From Planctomycetaceae bacterium (GTDB lineage Bacteria; Planctomycetota; Planctomycetia; Pirellulales; Pirellulaceae), in contig JABJJO010000045.1 of the NCBI GenBank assembly GCA_018660825.1, forward strand, positions 17,505 through 81,504: DNA of 64,000 nucleotides. The letters run 5' to 3'. Positions 1-9,676 of the stretch are shown piece by piece. Every line of letters begins with the position of its first letter. The stretch's first letter is position 1. A program made the position numbers and the translations under genes. Below the pieces are notes generated by a model. That model worked only from the letters and a program-made list of their open reading frames with translations. It was not told where the DNA came from and did not search any database.

Positions 1-692
1 TCGATGGTGAAAAACACTCTGTTGCTGACCCACGAATCCGACCACCTCAAATCGTCCTCGACCCGACACTCACAGCGACTATGCCTGCGGCCTTAACAGC
101 CAACACAGGATTAGATGCTCTTTGTCAGGGAATCGAGTCGATGTGGAGCGTACAATCCACCGTTGAATCGAGAGAGTATGCCCAACAAGCGATCTCTCTC
201 GCGTGGAATCATCTGCCTAGTGCGGTACATCAGCCAACACCACAATCCCGCCAAGGAATGTCACAAGCGGCCTTCCATTCTGGCCAAGCCATCAACATCT
301 CTAAGACAACAGCGCCGCATGCTATTTCTTACGGTATCACCTCCAGCTATGCGGTGCCACATGGCCGCGCGGTCGCGTTAACGATCGCAGCGTTTTTTCA
401 AGCAATTCTCGATCGTCTAACCACGCATTGCATCGACCCCCGCGGCAGCGAACACGTACATAATGTGCTCACAAACATTGCAAACCAGTTAGGCTGTGAC
501 TCGCCCAACGCCGCGCCGGCGAAAATCCGGCAATTTATTGAATCATTAGATTGCCCTACGAAGCTATCACAAGTCGGAGTGACTGAGTCTGAGCAATTAG
601 AGGCACTCATCAACAAAATCAATCTCGAGAGGCTGGCCAATTTCCCCGTACAGCTCGATTCCGCGACCATACATGAATATCTCATGCCATAG
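1..692 (+). CDS. Iron-containing alcohol dehydrogenase family protein, C-terminal part (5' end outside window); phosphonoacetaldehyde reductase-like
   Basis: Frame open from base 3 (DGEKHSVADPRIRPPQIVLDPTLTATMPAALTANTGLDALCQGIES...KTTAPHAISY...VPHGRAVAL); Fe-ADH metal-binding blocks recognisable. Confidence 0.75.
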   Translation, partial: DGEKHSVADPRIRPPQIVLDPTLTATMPAALTANTGLDALCQGIESMWSVQSTVESREYAQQAISLAWNHLPSAVHQPTPQSRQGMSQAAFHSGQAINISKTTAPHAISYGITSSYAVPHGRAVALTIAAFFQAILDRLTTHCIDPRGSEHVHNVLTNIANQLGCDSPNAAPAKIRQFIESLDCPTKLSQVGVTESEQLEALINKINLERLANFPVQLDSATIHEYLMP

Positions 693-732
693 CATTCTTG
701 GTTGAACCCGAGTCGCACCGTGGCGATTTGGT

Positions 733-2109
733 TCATTCGTGTAATTTTTGCCACGTGATCGTCACAGTAAATTCCGGATGCGTTAGCCCCGTCGTAATTT
801 CATAGGAATCCAAACCAAAATCGAGCTGAAACGCGACTGGCTGCCCTACAGGGTCATCGCCATTAAAGTCATCATCCCAGACTTCGATCGTGCCGCGGGC
901 AATACCCGGCAACAGCTTTCTTAAATCTTTGGCCCCCCACGATGCGGTTAGCCCATCATCCGCCTCACTCGACTCAAACAACTCTTTACCTTCGATGTCT
1001 TTTATTTTGAAATACAGATCCGGTTCTTTTTCACCCAAGGCCGGAATATTCTCCTGAGCGACAATCTTGACTTCTTTCATCCGCAACGCCACCCCATATC
1101 TTGGCCGGTCAAACCCCTCATAGTTTTTAGCGCGAAGGCTCTCGATCAAGTCTGAATCCGTTATCGAACCATCGTCCGTTTTTTCAAATTGATAAATCGT
1201 CGATAAATATTGGGCCACCGATTTAGACATTCCATGTTGAATGACACTGCCGAGGATGTAACCCATACGCGCCGAGTGCACGACGCGATGCGATTTTTTG
1301 ATTCCCTCCACGTCACAACGATACTTAAAATTGTATGGTGTAACCGTCAAATGGTCTCGCGACTCTAGGTTGACAACTTCTTCGCTAAGTCCAATCCGTT
1401 CCGCCAAATCTTGAAAGGGACCACTAACATTCGGCAAAATGAATTGTTGTGCTTTACGCCATGGCCTAGTCATCGCCAAACCTTCATCATCATTGATGCC
1501 GTTGATTTCAGCCCAAAATCCTGGCACATTATCTGACGAAGGTGACAACGTAACGATTTGCCCAATGAGTTTTTGATTTGCCGGTGGACAATACACAGGC
1601 AATTCCACTTCCTTGTTTTCGGGATCCTCTAACACAAGGTATAAATGTGGCGTTGAGAGACAAATGACCATATCAATCGGATTTTTTAACTGAGACGCCG
1701 CCAGCAATGCTACGTTACCACCATGGCTGTGACCGATGACTGCAATCTTCTCGCCTTGGGCCGAATACTCAGCAATTTCACCCGCCAAAAACTTAGCAGC
1801 CGTTTTTCGCGCTTCGTGATTGTTCTTGCCACTCCATAAAAATTGGTGGACTGTCGAGCCCGAAACTAAGGCTCGTTTCACTTCGGATGCAAAACTGGTT
1901 TTTCCAGCTACAATCAACGGCCAATTTGAATTGCCATCAAACGTCCCGTGCACGATAAAAACTCGAACTGGTTTGTCATCAGCCTGAGCTGCTCCCAACG
2001 GAAATTCATGGTCAATCAGTGGAGCCTGAGCTGCAACAGGCAACGCGAACTGCCATGAGATTAACAATAGCACAGATAAACGTGCCAACTTGTACGGGAG
2101 GATCTTCAT
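733..2109 (-). CDS. Secreted alpha/beta hydrolase (lipase/esterase-like)
   Basis: Signal peptide; HGTFDGNSNW and nucleophile elbow IGHSHGGNVAL. Confidence 0.65.
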   Translation of the reverse strand: MKILPYKLARLSVLLLISWQFALPVAAQAPLIDHEFPLGAAQADDKPVRVFIVHGTFDGNSNWPLIVAGKTSFASEVKRALVSGSTVHQFLWSGKNNHEARKTAAKFLAGEIAEYSAQGEKIAVIGHSHGGNVALLAASQLKNPIDMVICLSTPHLYLVLEDPENKEVELPVYCPPANQKLIGQIVTLSPSSDNVPGFWAEINGINDDEGLAMTRPWRKAQQFILPNVSGPFQDLAERIGLSEEVVNLESRDHLTVTPYNFKYRCDVEGIKKSHRVVHSARMGYILGSVIQHGMSKSVAQYLSTIYQFEKTDDGSITDSDLIESLRAKNYEGFDRPRYGVALRMKEVKIVAQENIPALGEKEPDLYFKIKDIEGKELFESSEADDGLTASWGAKDLRKLLPGIARGTIEVWDDDFNGDDPVGQPVAFQLDFGLDSYEITTGLTHPEFTVTITWQKLHE

Positions 2110-2246
2110 ATCAGTATTCTAACGTTTCCTAGCCATCGAGCGACACCCGAAAAATATGTCCTGTAAATCAATAAATAACATGTCTATCGCCTGTTTTTCA
2201 AGTCTTTGTTACAATTTGCGACCGCACTTTTTGAGATTTAAATCCT

Positions 2247-5078
2247 ATGGCGAACAATCAGCAACATCACAAACAACGACGACTTCAAGTTGGCGAAAAA
2301 CTTGAAGATCGACGAATGTTGGCCTATGGTATCTGTGGTCGCGATTTTTCCGAACCAAATATCCCCAGTCACATTACTGCGTTTAATGACACGGTTCAAG
2401 TCGGTGAGGTGCTAGCGGGCATCAGTAAACGAACGCCGCGTGTTGGCCTTATCAATACACCCGCAACGTTGCCTCTCCAGTTCAGCCTATCTGCGGATAT
2501 TCTGACTACCGTTCAAAGCACAACGTTGCCTCGTTGCCAATCTCGCACCTTTCCCATCTCAGGCATTCTAACGTTAGATTATCTTGACGACCGCAACTTC
2601 AAATTTGCCGGTTTTGACGCAGCTCGCAACCTGTGGTTAATTGGTGAACGTATCAACGGACGTACTCGTATCCGTCAGTGGCTAAAAGAAGCCATCAACC
2701 GTGATCGCAGCTATCACGTCCAAATCAACATCAACGTTAATCAACTGCAACTCGTCGCCAATAATGAAATTAAATTAACCCATGCTTTCCCCAACATCGA
2801 CCGGAACAACCCCACTGGCCTAGGTGCGCTACGTAAAGCGCCAACTCAATTTCAAAATGTTGCCCTGACGGATTATTTTCCCGAGATCACTACCAACACG
2901 GATTCATTCAAAATCAAACCCCATGCGTCTGCGGTTGTGGATGTTCTGGCGAACGATCAGATCGCACAATCCATCGCTGCACAACTGACATTAACCGATT
3001 CCGTTTTTGCGGGCGGCACAGCAGCCATTGTTGACGACCAAATCCAGCTTACAACTGACGGCAGCTCCTTTGGCACCAAAACCATTTCTTACTCCGTCGC
3101 CGATCAATTTGGCCGCCGTGCAACCGAGCTGCTAGAAATTACAATCACCGCACCACTACCGTTATCACTCGACGTACTCAGTGGTAGCCAATACGGATTT
3201 AACGTTCTTCAGGGAAAAACGGAAACCATTACCGTCGCGGACTCGGGCATTTCACTGCATCGACTCACCGGAATTGAAACCATTGGTATAAGTGCTCCTC
3301 CAACCCATTTCGGCATCACCACGACGCTCGCTGCTAATCCTAACAACCAGCGGGTTAACCGTGGTGGTTACATTGTGTTTGATTTACAGGATCAAAACAA
3401 CTATCGATTTGCGGGAGTGCTTGCGGGCCGGCAAACGATTACGATTGGAGAAGTCTCCGATGGGCGAACTTTCTACCGCCGCCGTCTAGTTATCACTAAG
3501 CCCAATCCGTTTTCGTTTGATCTGCAGCTTGTCATCGATGGCCCCAAAACCCGCTTGATCGTCAACCAAGACCAATACATTTCACATCAATTTGAATCTG
3601 ATGTTACAGGCGGGCTTGTTGGGCTTAAAGGCCATCGTCGTGGATCCCATTTCCAAGGTCTTGAAATTCTTGAGTTCAGTGCGATCGATGTTGCTGATAT
3701 ACAAGGCATTGTTAACGTTTCCGTTCATGAGCAAGCAGTGCTCGAAACCGTCTTGCCAGAAGGAGCGACCTATCTTAGTGCCGCCGCGGAAAACGGGAAT
3801 ATCCTCATCGAGAACAATCAACTGGTATATACTGCTGCTAACCATCACTGGGGGCCAGACAATGTGGAGGTTTCAATTTTGCTCGCTTCCGGTGCCAGAC
3901 AGTCGCAAACGCTCACTGTCAACGCCGGCATTACATTCCCGATGGAAAGCCGCCTCGTATACTCTGACTACCTCGAAAACCCTGATTTACAGTCACAAAA
4001 AGGGCTGAGGATAGAAGGCCACAGTTTTTTTCAAAATCCTACCGGCGACATTGCTCATGACAACACTATCGACGTCAGTGATTTCACTCTCGTCCACTTT
4101 ACGGACGAGCTACCTGAAGACTTCGATATCAGAATACAACTCTCGAACCCAACAAAATTTAACTACGAGCCTGAGCTGATCGTCTTTGATTACGTAGACG
4201 CGCTTAACTACAAATTCGCAGGTCTAGAGTACGCAGAAAAAGGGACCTCCGGTTTTTCGCTCTGGGAATGGGTTGCCAATAAGTTCTTTGATAATGCAAC
4301 CACAAAATGGTTGGTAGGCGAAGTCATCAACGGTGAAAGTCACGTCTATCGCCACAACATCAAACATATGGATCTAACCAACGGCACTCACGTAGTTGTT
4401 AAAGTCCGCGGCAATACAATGTACTTAAGCGGCGCAGGAAAGCGGGTCAACAAGTACGCGTTCGACACACCCCTTAATCGAGGTCAAGTTGGAGTATACG
4501 CACCGACCTCACAACCATTCTTTTACGACTTGCGAGTACTCGAACCCGACTCCTACAACAACAAACACCGCGGCATCAAAAGTATTCAACATAACACCGC
4601 ACTCTCTCCTGCTCGCTGGACAAGGAACTCGACAGATTCCCTGTTTGAAGTCCAACCCAGCCTAACAACCCCATCTCTTAATCTCGCTACGGTACCACTG
4701 AATAGCCTCAAATCAACAATTTCCACAACAATCACCATTCCGCAAATCCCTGGGCTGGCCGCGAACGGTTTTATCGTTTTCGATTATCAAAACATTGATT
4801 CATTTAAAGTCGCTGGTATACGGGTTGGGATCGGCGATCTTTTGATTGGGCAATTTCGTGACGGTGTGCTAATCAAATTGAAAACCCGCGAATTGTCGTT
4901 AAACACTCAAACTGCTTACCGCCTAGATCTTACACTTGAATCCAACAGAGCCCAAATATCGCTCGACGATCACTATTCCATTGCTTATGACTTCAACGAT
5001 TACTTACTCGTAAATCCCGTCGGCGTCGGCACGCTGCAAAGCTCCGCATTCTTTACAGCACCCGAAATCTCGCAGTAG
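2247..5078 (+). CDS. LEPR-XLL motif secreted protein with cadherin-like region and four repeated LamG-like/beta-sandwich units
   Basis: N-terminal KLEDRRMLA (LEPR-XLL type); VVDVLANDQ cadherin-like segment; repeated F(D)Y.D..N(Y/F)KFAG...(W)LIGE..(N/D)G motif. Confidence 0.7.
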   Translation: MANNQQHHKQRRLQVGEKLEDRRMLAYGICGRDFSEPNIPSHITAFNDTVQVGEVLAGISKRTPRVGLINTPATLPLQFSLSADILTTVQSTTLPRCQSRTFPISGILTLDYLDDRNFKFAGFDAARNLWLIGERINGRTRIRQWLKEAINRDRSYHVQININVNQLQLVANNEIKLTHAFPNIDRNNPTGLGALRKAPTQFQNVALTDYFPEITTNTDSFKIKPHASAVVDVLANDQIAQSIAAQLTLTDSVFAGGTAAIVDDQIQLTTDGSSFGTKTISYSVADQFGRRATELLEITITAPLPLSLDVLSGSQYGFNVLQGKTETITVADSGISLHRLTGIETIGISAPPTHFGITTTLAANPNNQRVNRGGYIVFDLQDQNNYRFAGVLAGRQTITIGEVSDGRTFYRRRLVITKPNPFSFDLQLVIDGPKTRLIVNQDQYISHQFESDVTGGLVGLKGHRRGSHFQGLEILEFSAIDVADIQGIVNVSVHEQAVLETVLPEGATYLSAAAENGNILIENNQLVYTAANHHWGPDNVEVSILLASGARQSQTLTVNAGITFPMESRLVYSDYLENPDLQSQKGLRIEGHSFFQNPTGDIAHDNTIDVSDFTLVHFTDELPEDFDIRIQLSNPTKFNYEPELIVFDYVDALNYKFAGLEYAEKGTSGFSLWEWVANKFFDNATTKWLVGEVINGESHVYRHNIKHMDLTNGTHVVVKVRGNTMYLSGAGKRVNKYAFDTPLNRGQVGVYAPTSQPFFYDLRVLEPDSYNNKHRGIKSIQHNTALSPARWTRNSTDSLFEVQPSLTTPSLNLATVPLNSLKSTISTTITIPQIPGLAANGFIVFDYQNIDSFKVAGIRVGIGDLLIGQFRDGVLIKLKTRELSLNTQTAYRLDLTLESNRAQISLDDHYSIAYDFNDYLLVNPVGVGTLQSSAFFTAPEISQ
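2566..4870 (+). repeat. Four divergent protein-level repeat units within the LEPR-XLL protein (about 2566-2660, 3370-3480, 4175-4340, 4770-4870)
   Basis: LDYLDDRNFKFAGFDAARNLWLIGERINGR; VFDLQDQNNYRFAGVLAGRQTITIGEVSDGR; VFDYVDALNYKFAG...WLVGEVINGE; VFDYQNIDSFKVAGIRVGIGDLLIGQFRDG. Confidence 0.7.
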
Positions 5079-5184
5079 CTCTGCTTGCTCGGTCGCAATC
5101 AAACGCCAAAAACTTGCGCCCACCTGTAAGATTACTGCAGTACAATAAATAATATACCATCTTCGTCTCAAAGGTAATTCTATT

Positions 5185-6942
5185 ATGTCTTGTGCACGCC
5201 TGCTTGCCGTTTGCTGTCTAATTATCACACCCTCGGCAAGCTCAGCTCAATCCAATTTCCACGATCTGTTGCCTGAGTCCACCGCTGCAGTACTCCAAAT
5301 CCAAGAGCCCGGAGAGATTCTGCAGCAGATTTTAACCCACCCCGTCATCAACTCCGCGTACGATACTGGGCTCTATGACGAACTCTTACAAGACGCCCAA
5401 CGAGCGCAACTCGAGACACTGCGAAACAAAATCCAAGACATCACTGGTTTGCCGTGGGATAACGCCATTAAACAGGCAACCTCCGGCGGAGTCCATCTAG
5501 CCTTCGACCCACCATCAGAAGGTATATTGTTGGTTCTCCGCGGCGACGAAGTTGTTCTCGATAAAGTCTTTGATGCTGTGCTCAGCGTAATAGAACCTTT
5601 AGCGCTCTTGAGTGGTAATCCTCTTAAAAAAGGTGAATATCGGGAGGGCATCATCGGCTACCAAATTCAAGAAATCCGTTTTGCAAAGAAAGCGGGCACG
5701 CTCGTCGTCACCAACTCGCGTGACCTCGGTCGATTTGTACTCGACCAACTTATTGATCCGACAACGCATCCCACTTTTGCCTCAAACAAAAATTACCAAG
5801 AAGCCACAGTGGTTTCCAAGCCACAACAGCACACGGCTTGGTTTTGGGCAGACGCAAAGTTACTGCAGCAAAACAACGGGCTCGACCAACTAAACCAAGC
5901 CATGCGACAAAATATGCTGCTCGAGCTGCTTGCAGGCGGACTTGTCAATCAACTCGCAAAATCACCTTACATAACAGCAACCATTGATTTTGATCATCAA
6001 CATTTAAAGCTGGATTTCACAACGGCCCACGATGCCGAGTGGATCCCAGAATCGCGGAAATACTTTTTCGGAGAAGACGCCCAAGGATCAGCGCCAAGCT
6101 TACTGCTTCCCGCGGATACCATTGCCAGCATTTCAATGTTTCGCGATTTCTCACCGTGGTGGCTCCTAGCGCCGGACCTCTATGATGATGATGTGAATGA
6201 GGGTATCGCCCAAGCTGACACCACACTCTCCACGTTTTTTTCCGGAAAGGATTTCGGGCTCGACATTCTCGGAGCCCTCGAGCCCGGCGCACAATTGGTT
6301 GTCACGGATAACCGATTTAAAGACGACGCGCCTCAACCTGACATTATTGTTCCAGCCTTCGCGATTGTCGGTACACTACAAGACTCAGAAACAATGCAAG
6401 CGGAATTGCGACGCATTTTCATCAACTTTGTTGGTTTTCTAAATGTCGTAAGCGCGATGGAAGGAAATCCACAGCTCGACATTGAATTGGTGGACAACAA
6501 AAAAGACCGTATCATCACCACCTCGTTTATTCCACCTCTGGCGGGACAACCCATCTCTATTCAATACAACTTTTCGCCGACAATAATATTCAAGGACGAT
6601 AAGATCATCCTTTCAAGTACACGTTTACTCGCCGAAACACTGCGCGATGGCAGCCATGAAGAAGAAACTACCAAACGGAACAGTAACCGAGCCAACTGGA
6701 CAACCAACAGTCATCTGACGCTATTAGCCGATCCATTGGCTACCATCCTGCAAAAAAACAGAGAGATTTTGATCACCAACAACATGCTTGAAAACAGCAC
6801 CGCTCGAGAGGAAGCCGAAACGCAAATTGACTCGCTCATTGCTATGGTTCAACTCACAAACTCGCTCGATATCACGATTAAATCCACTTCCAAACAACTC
6901 GCTTTATCATTCGAGCTCAAATTTCAGCCGGACGACAAATGA
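5185..6942 (+). CDS. Exported protein of unknown function
   Basis: 585-aa ORF with signal peptide; stop overlaps next start (ATGA at 6939-6942). Confidence 0.6.
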   Translation: MSCARLLAVCCLIITPSASSAQSNFHDLLPESTAAVLQIQEPGEILQQILTHPVINSAYDTGLYDELLQDAQRAQLETLRNKIQDITGLPWDNAIKQATSGGVHLAFDPPSEGILLVLRGDEVVLDKVFDAVLSVIEPLALLSGNPLKKGEYREGIIGYQIQEIRFAKKAGTLVVTNSRDLGRFVLDQLIDPTTHPTFASNKNYQEATVVSKPQQHTAWFWADAKLLQQNNGLDQLNQAMRQNMLLELLAGGLVNQLAKSPYITATIDFDHQHLKLDFTTAHDAEWIPESRKYFFGEDAQGSAPSLLLPADTIASISMFRDFSPWWLLAPDLYDDDVNEGIAQADTTLSTFFSGKDFGLDILGALEPGAQLVVTDNRFKDDAPQPDIIVPAFAIVGTLQDSETMQAELRRIFINFVGFLNVVSAMEGNPQLDIELVDNKKDRIITTSFIPPLAGQPISIQYNFSPTIIFKDDKIILSSTRLLAETLRDGSHEEETTKRNSNRANWTTNSHLTLLADPLATILQKNREILITNNMLENSTAREEAETQIDSLIAMVQLTNSLDITIKSTSKQLALSFELKFQPDDK

Positions 6943-8297
6943 ACAACATTGATCCAGCATGGGCTTGGTCTCAGTTCAAGTCAACTAATAGACAACCCTG
7001 GGGCCTCACGCAAGCGGCACACCTATACCGCCGCTCAGGATTTGGCGCGGGACGTGGTGAATTACAACGCGCGGTTGCTGGTGGTGTGCAGCGATGTGTC
7101 CAACAAATATTGCATGACAACCAAGAGTCACAGTCATTTCAAGATGAAATGGCACTTATGACTCGTAGCATTGTCTCAAGCGGTAACTTGCAATCTCTTG
7201 CCACCGCTTGGCTGTATCGAATGCTCAAGACGACCGACCAATTACACGAGAAAACGACGTTGTTTTGGCACGGCCATTTTGCGACCAGTGCTGACAAAGT
7301 CCAAGATGCTTTTATGATGCAACAACAAAATGACCTGTTGCGCAAACATGCCATCGGTGATTTTAGCGAAATGGTTCAAGCAATATCACAAAACCCCGCC
7401 ATGCTGCTTTATCTCGACTCCGCCAATAACCGCAAGACACACCCTAACGAAAATTTCGCTCGGGAATTAATGGAACTGTTTTGCTTGGGTGAAGGGAATT
7501 ACACGGAACAAGACATCCGTGAACTAGCCCGCTGTTTTACTGGCTGGGAAGTTCGCAACCGTGCGTACCGCTTTAACAAATACCAACACGACTTTGGTAA
7601 AAAGGCATTTCTCGGGACCCAAGGAGAACTAACAGGACAGCAAGCCATTGCACATGTTATCTCCACTCCGGCGGCGCCTCTGTTCATTGCTCGGAAACTG
7701 GTCCAATACTATGTGATGGACGAGCCCGCGGCACCCGAGGAACTACTTGCTCCGCTAGCTAAGCGGTTGCGTAAAGATAAATTTCAAATCCGTGGAACCT
7801 TGGAGATGATATTTCGTAGCAACTTGTTTTACTCCGAGCATGCCGTCGCGCGAAAAATCAAATCACCCGTCGACATGGTCGTCGGAATCATGCGCGGATT
7901 GTCGATCAAAACCGACCTAACCCAGGTTGCCCAGCGGTTACAGGAAATTGGCCATGGTCTCTACTTTCCGCCAAACGTAAAAGGCTGGGACGGAGGCCGA
8001 ACGTGGATTAATTCATCAACACTCCTAGGACGATCAAATTTGATGCATGCACTTATCCACTCAGAAACCACGACATTTGGCAATACGTCGCTACAAGCGC
8101 ATCTGCAGCACAACCGTATCCACAGCTTGGCACATGCCGCAACCTATTTTTCAGATATGTTTTGTGCTGTACCATTAGCCGACAATTCCAAATCACAGTT
8201 GGTTGCAAGCTCGCAACAAGAGACCAACAACACCGAACAACAATTCAAATCGCTTTTACACCAGGTCGTGTCACTCCCCCAATTTCAACTCGGTTAA
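6939..8297 (+). CDS. DUF1800 domain-containing protein
   Basis: LTQAAHLYRRSGFGAGRGEL...WHGHFATS...NENFARELMELFCLGEGNYTEQDIRELARCFTGW typical of DUF1800. Confidence 0.88.
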   Translation: MNNIDPAWAWSQFKSTNRQPWGLTQAAHLYRRSGFGAGRGELQRAVAGGVQRCVQQILHDNQESQSFQDEMALMTRSIVSSGNLQSLATAWLYRMLKTTDQLHEKTTLFWHGHFATSADKVQDAFMMQQQNDLLRKHAIGDFSEMVQAISQNPAMLLYLDSANNRKTHPNENFARELMELFCLGEGNYTEQDIRELARCFTGWEVRNRAYRFNKYQHDFGKKAFLGTQGELTGQQAIAHVISTPAAPLFIARKLVQYYVMDEPAAPEELLAPLAKRLRKDKFQIRGTLEMIFRSNLFYSEHAVARKIKSPVDMVVGIMRGLSIKTDLTQVAQRLQEIGHGLYFPPNVKGWDGGRTWINSSTLLGRSNLMHALIHSETTTFGNTSLQAHLQHNRIHSLAHAATYFSDMFCAVPLADNSKSQLVASSQQETNNTEQQFKSLLHQVVSLPQFQLG

Positions 8298-8301
8298 TAA
8301 A

Positions 8302-9549
8302 ATGCACCACTCATATATTTCCCGTCGACGCCTGCTGCAAAACACCGCGACGACATCCGCAATTTTAGCCGGTTCTACTGTTGGGGCCGGCCTGCCACAG
8401 TTCTTGTTAAATGCAAGTGAAAACCAAGACGCCGATTCTAACGACAATGTGCTCGTCGTTATCCAGCTTTCCGGAGGCAACGACGGTCTTAATACGATCG
8501 TACCTTTCAAAAATGACCGGTATTATGCAGCGCGACCGACCTTGGCCATACAGCAAGATCAAACGTTAAAGCTAAATGACGAGCTAGGGCTGCATCCAGC
8601 GATGACCGCTCTGGCAAATTTGTACGAAGCTGGCACGTTGGCGATCATTCAAGGAGTGGGTTATCCCAATCCCAACCGTTCGCATTTCGAATCCATGGAT
8701 ATTTGGCACACATGCCGCCGCAAAACTCAACAACGCGATCATGGTTGGATTGGGCAATCGGTCACAACGGCATTACCCACATCACAAAGTACGCCGATCC
8801 TGCACCTCGGCGCCGAAAAGCAACCATTGGCGCTTGCAGCTCCCACGCCACGGGCTATCTCAATTCGCTCTTTGGAACAGTTCAAGCTCCGTGGAAATCA
8901 ACAAGCGATCGCCGCCGCAGTAGCGCAAGGGCAAGCCTCCGACCCGGCGGAAAAAAACAATGGTTTGCTGGATTTCATACAGTCTTCAACCTCAGCGGCT
9001 CTAAAAACGAGCACGGAACTCATTAAATCCACGGCCCAAGATGTCAAGCGAAATGGTATGGTTACATACGCCGACACTGCGTTGGCCCAAAAACTACAAA
9101 CAACTGCACAATTGATTGACAGCCCGTTAAATACCCGAGTTTACTATGTCACACTTGACGGATTTGACACGCACGCCCAACAAGCCAATGCACATCAAGT
9201 CCTCAGTGGACAATGGTCGAATGCGCTTGGAGCATTCATTGCCGATATCAAACAGCGTGGGCACCAACAACGAGTAACCGTTATGGTCTTTAGTGAATTT
9301 GGACGACGCATCGAGGAAAACGCCAGTAAGGGCACCGACCATGGTACTGCAGCGCCGATGTTTTTAGCAGGCGCGGCTGTTAAAGCTGGAGTCCATGGCG
9401 CGCACCCGTCGTTGGACGACATCCAACAGGGAGACCTCAAGCACGCCTTCGATTTTCGCCAAGTCTATGCAACCGTACTCGACTGGATGGAATGGGATTC
9501 CGCCACTGCGTTAAATGGGGAATATCCAACCCTACCTTTGTTCCTATAG
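8302..9549 (+). CDS. DUF1501 domain-containing protein (Tat signal)
   Basis: Likely start ATG 8302 (MHHSYISRRRLLQNTATTSAIL); LSGGNDGLNTIVPF...FSEFGRRIEENASKGTDHGTAAPMFLAG; follows the DUF1800 gene, a common pairing. Confidence 0.88.
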   Translation: MHHSYISRRRLLQNTATTSAILAGSTVGAGLPQFLLNASENQDADSNDNVLVVIQLSGGNDGLNTIVPFKNDRYYAARPTLAIQQDQTLKLNDELGLHPAMTALANLYEAGTLAIIQGVGYPNPNRSHFESMDIWHTCRRKTQQRDHGWIGQSVTTALPTSQSTPILHLGAEKQPLALAAPTPRAISIRSLEQFKLRGNQQAIAAAVAQGQASDPAEKNNGLLDFIQSSTSAALKTSTELIKSTAQDVKRNGMVTYADTALAQKLQTTAQLIDSPLNTRVYYVTLDGFDTHAQQANAHQVLSGQWSNALGAFIADIKQRGHQQRVTVMVFSEFGRRIEENASKGTDHGTAAPMFLAGAAVKAGVHGAHPSLDDIQQGDLKHAFDFRQVYATVLDWMEWDSATALNGEYPTLPLFL

Positions 9550-9676
9550 CGGCACTAAAATAGATTTGCCTATTAACGGCATTCAGCATGGACTATCATT
9601 AACAAACGACACTCAATTAGTTGCCACACCACCATCTATTTGTGTTAGTAGTGTGGGGCAATCACGGAATTTTACG

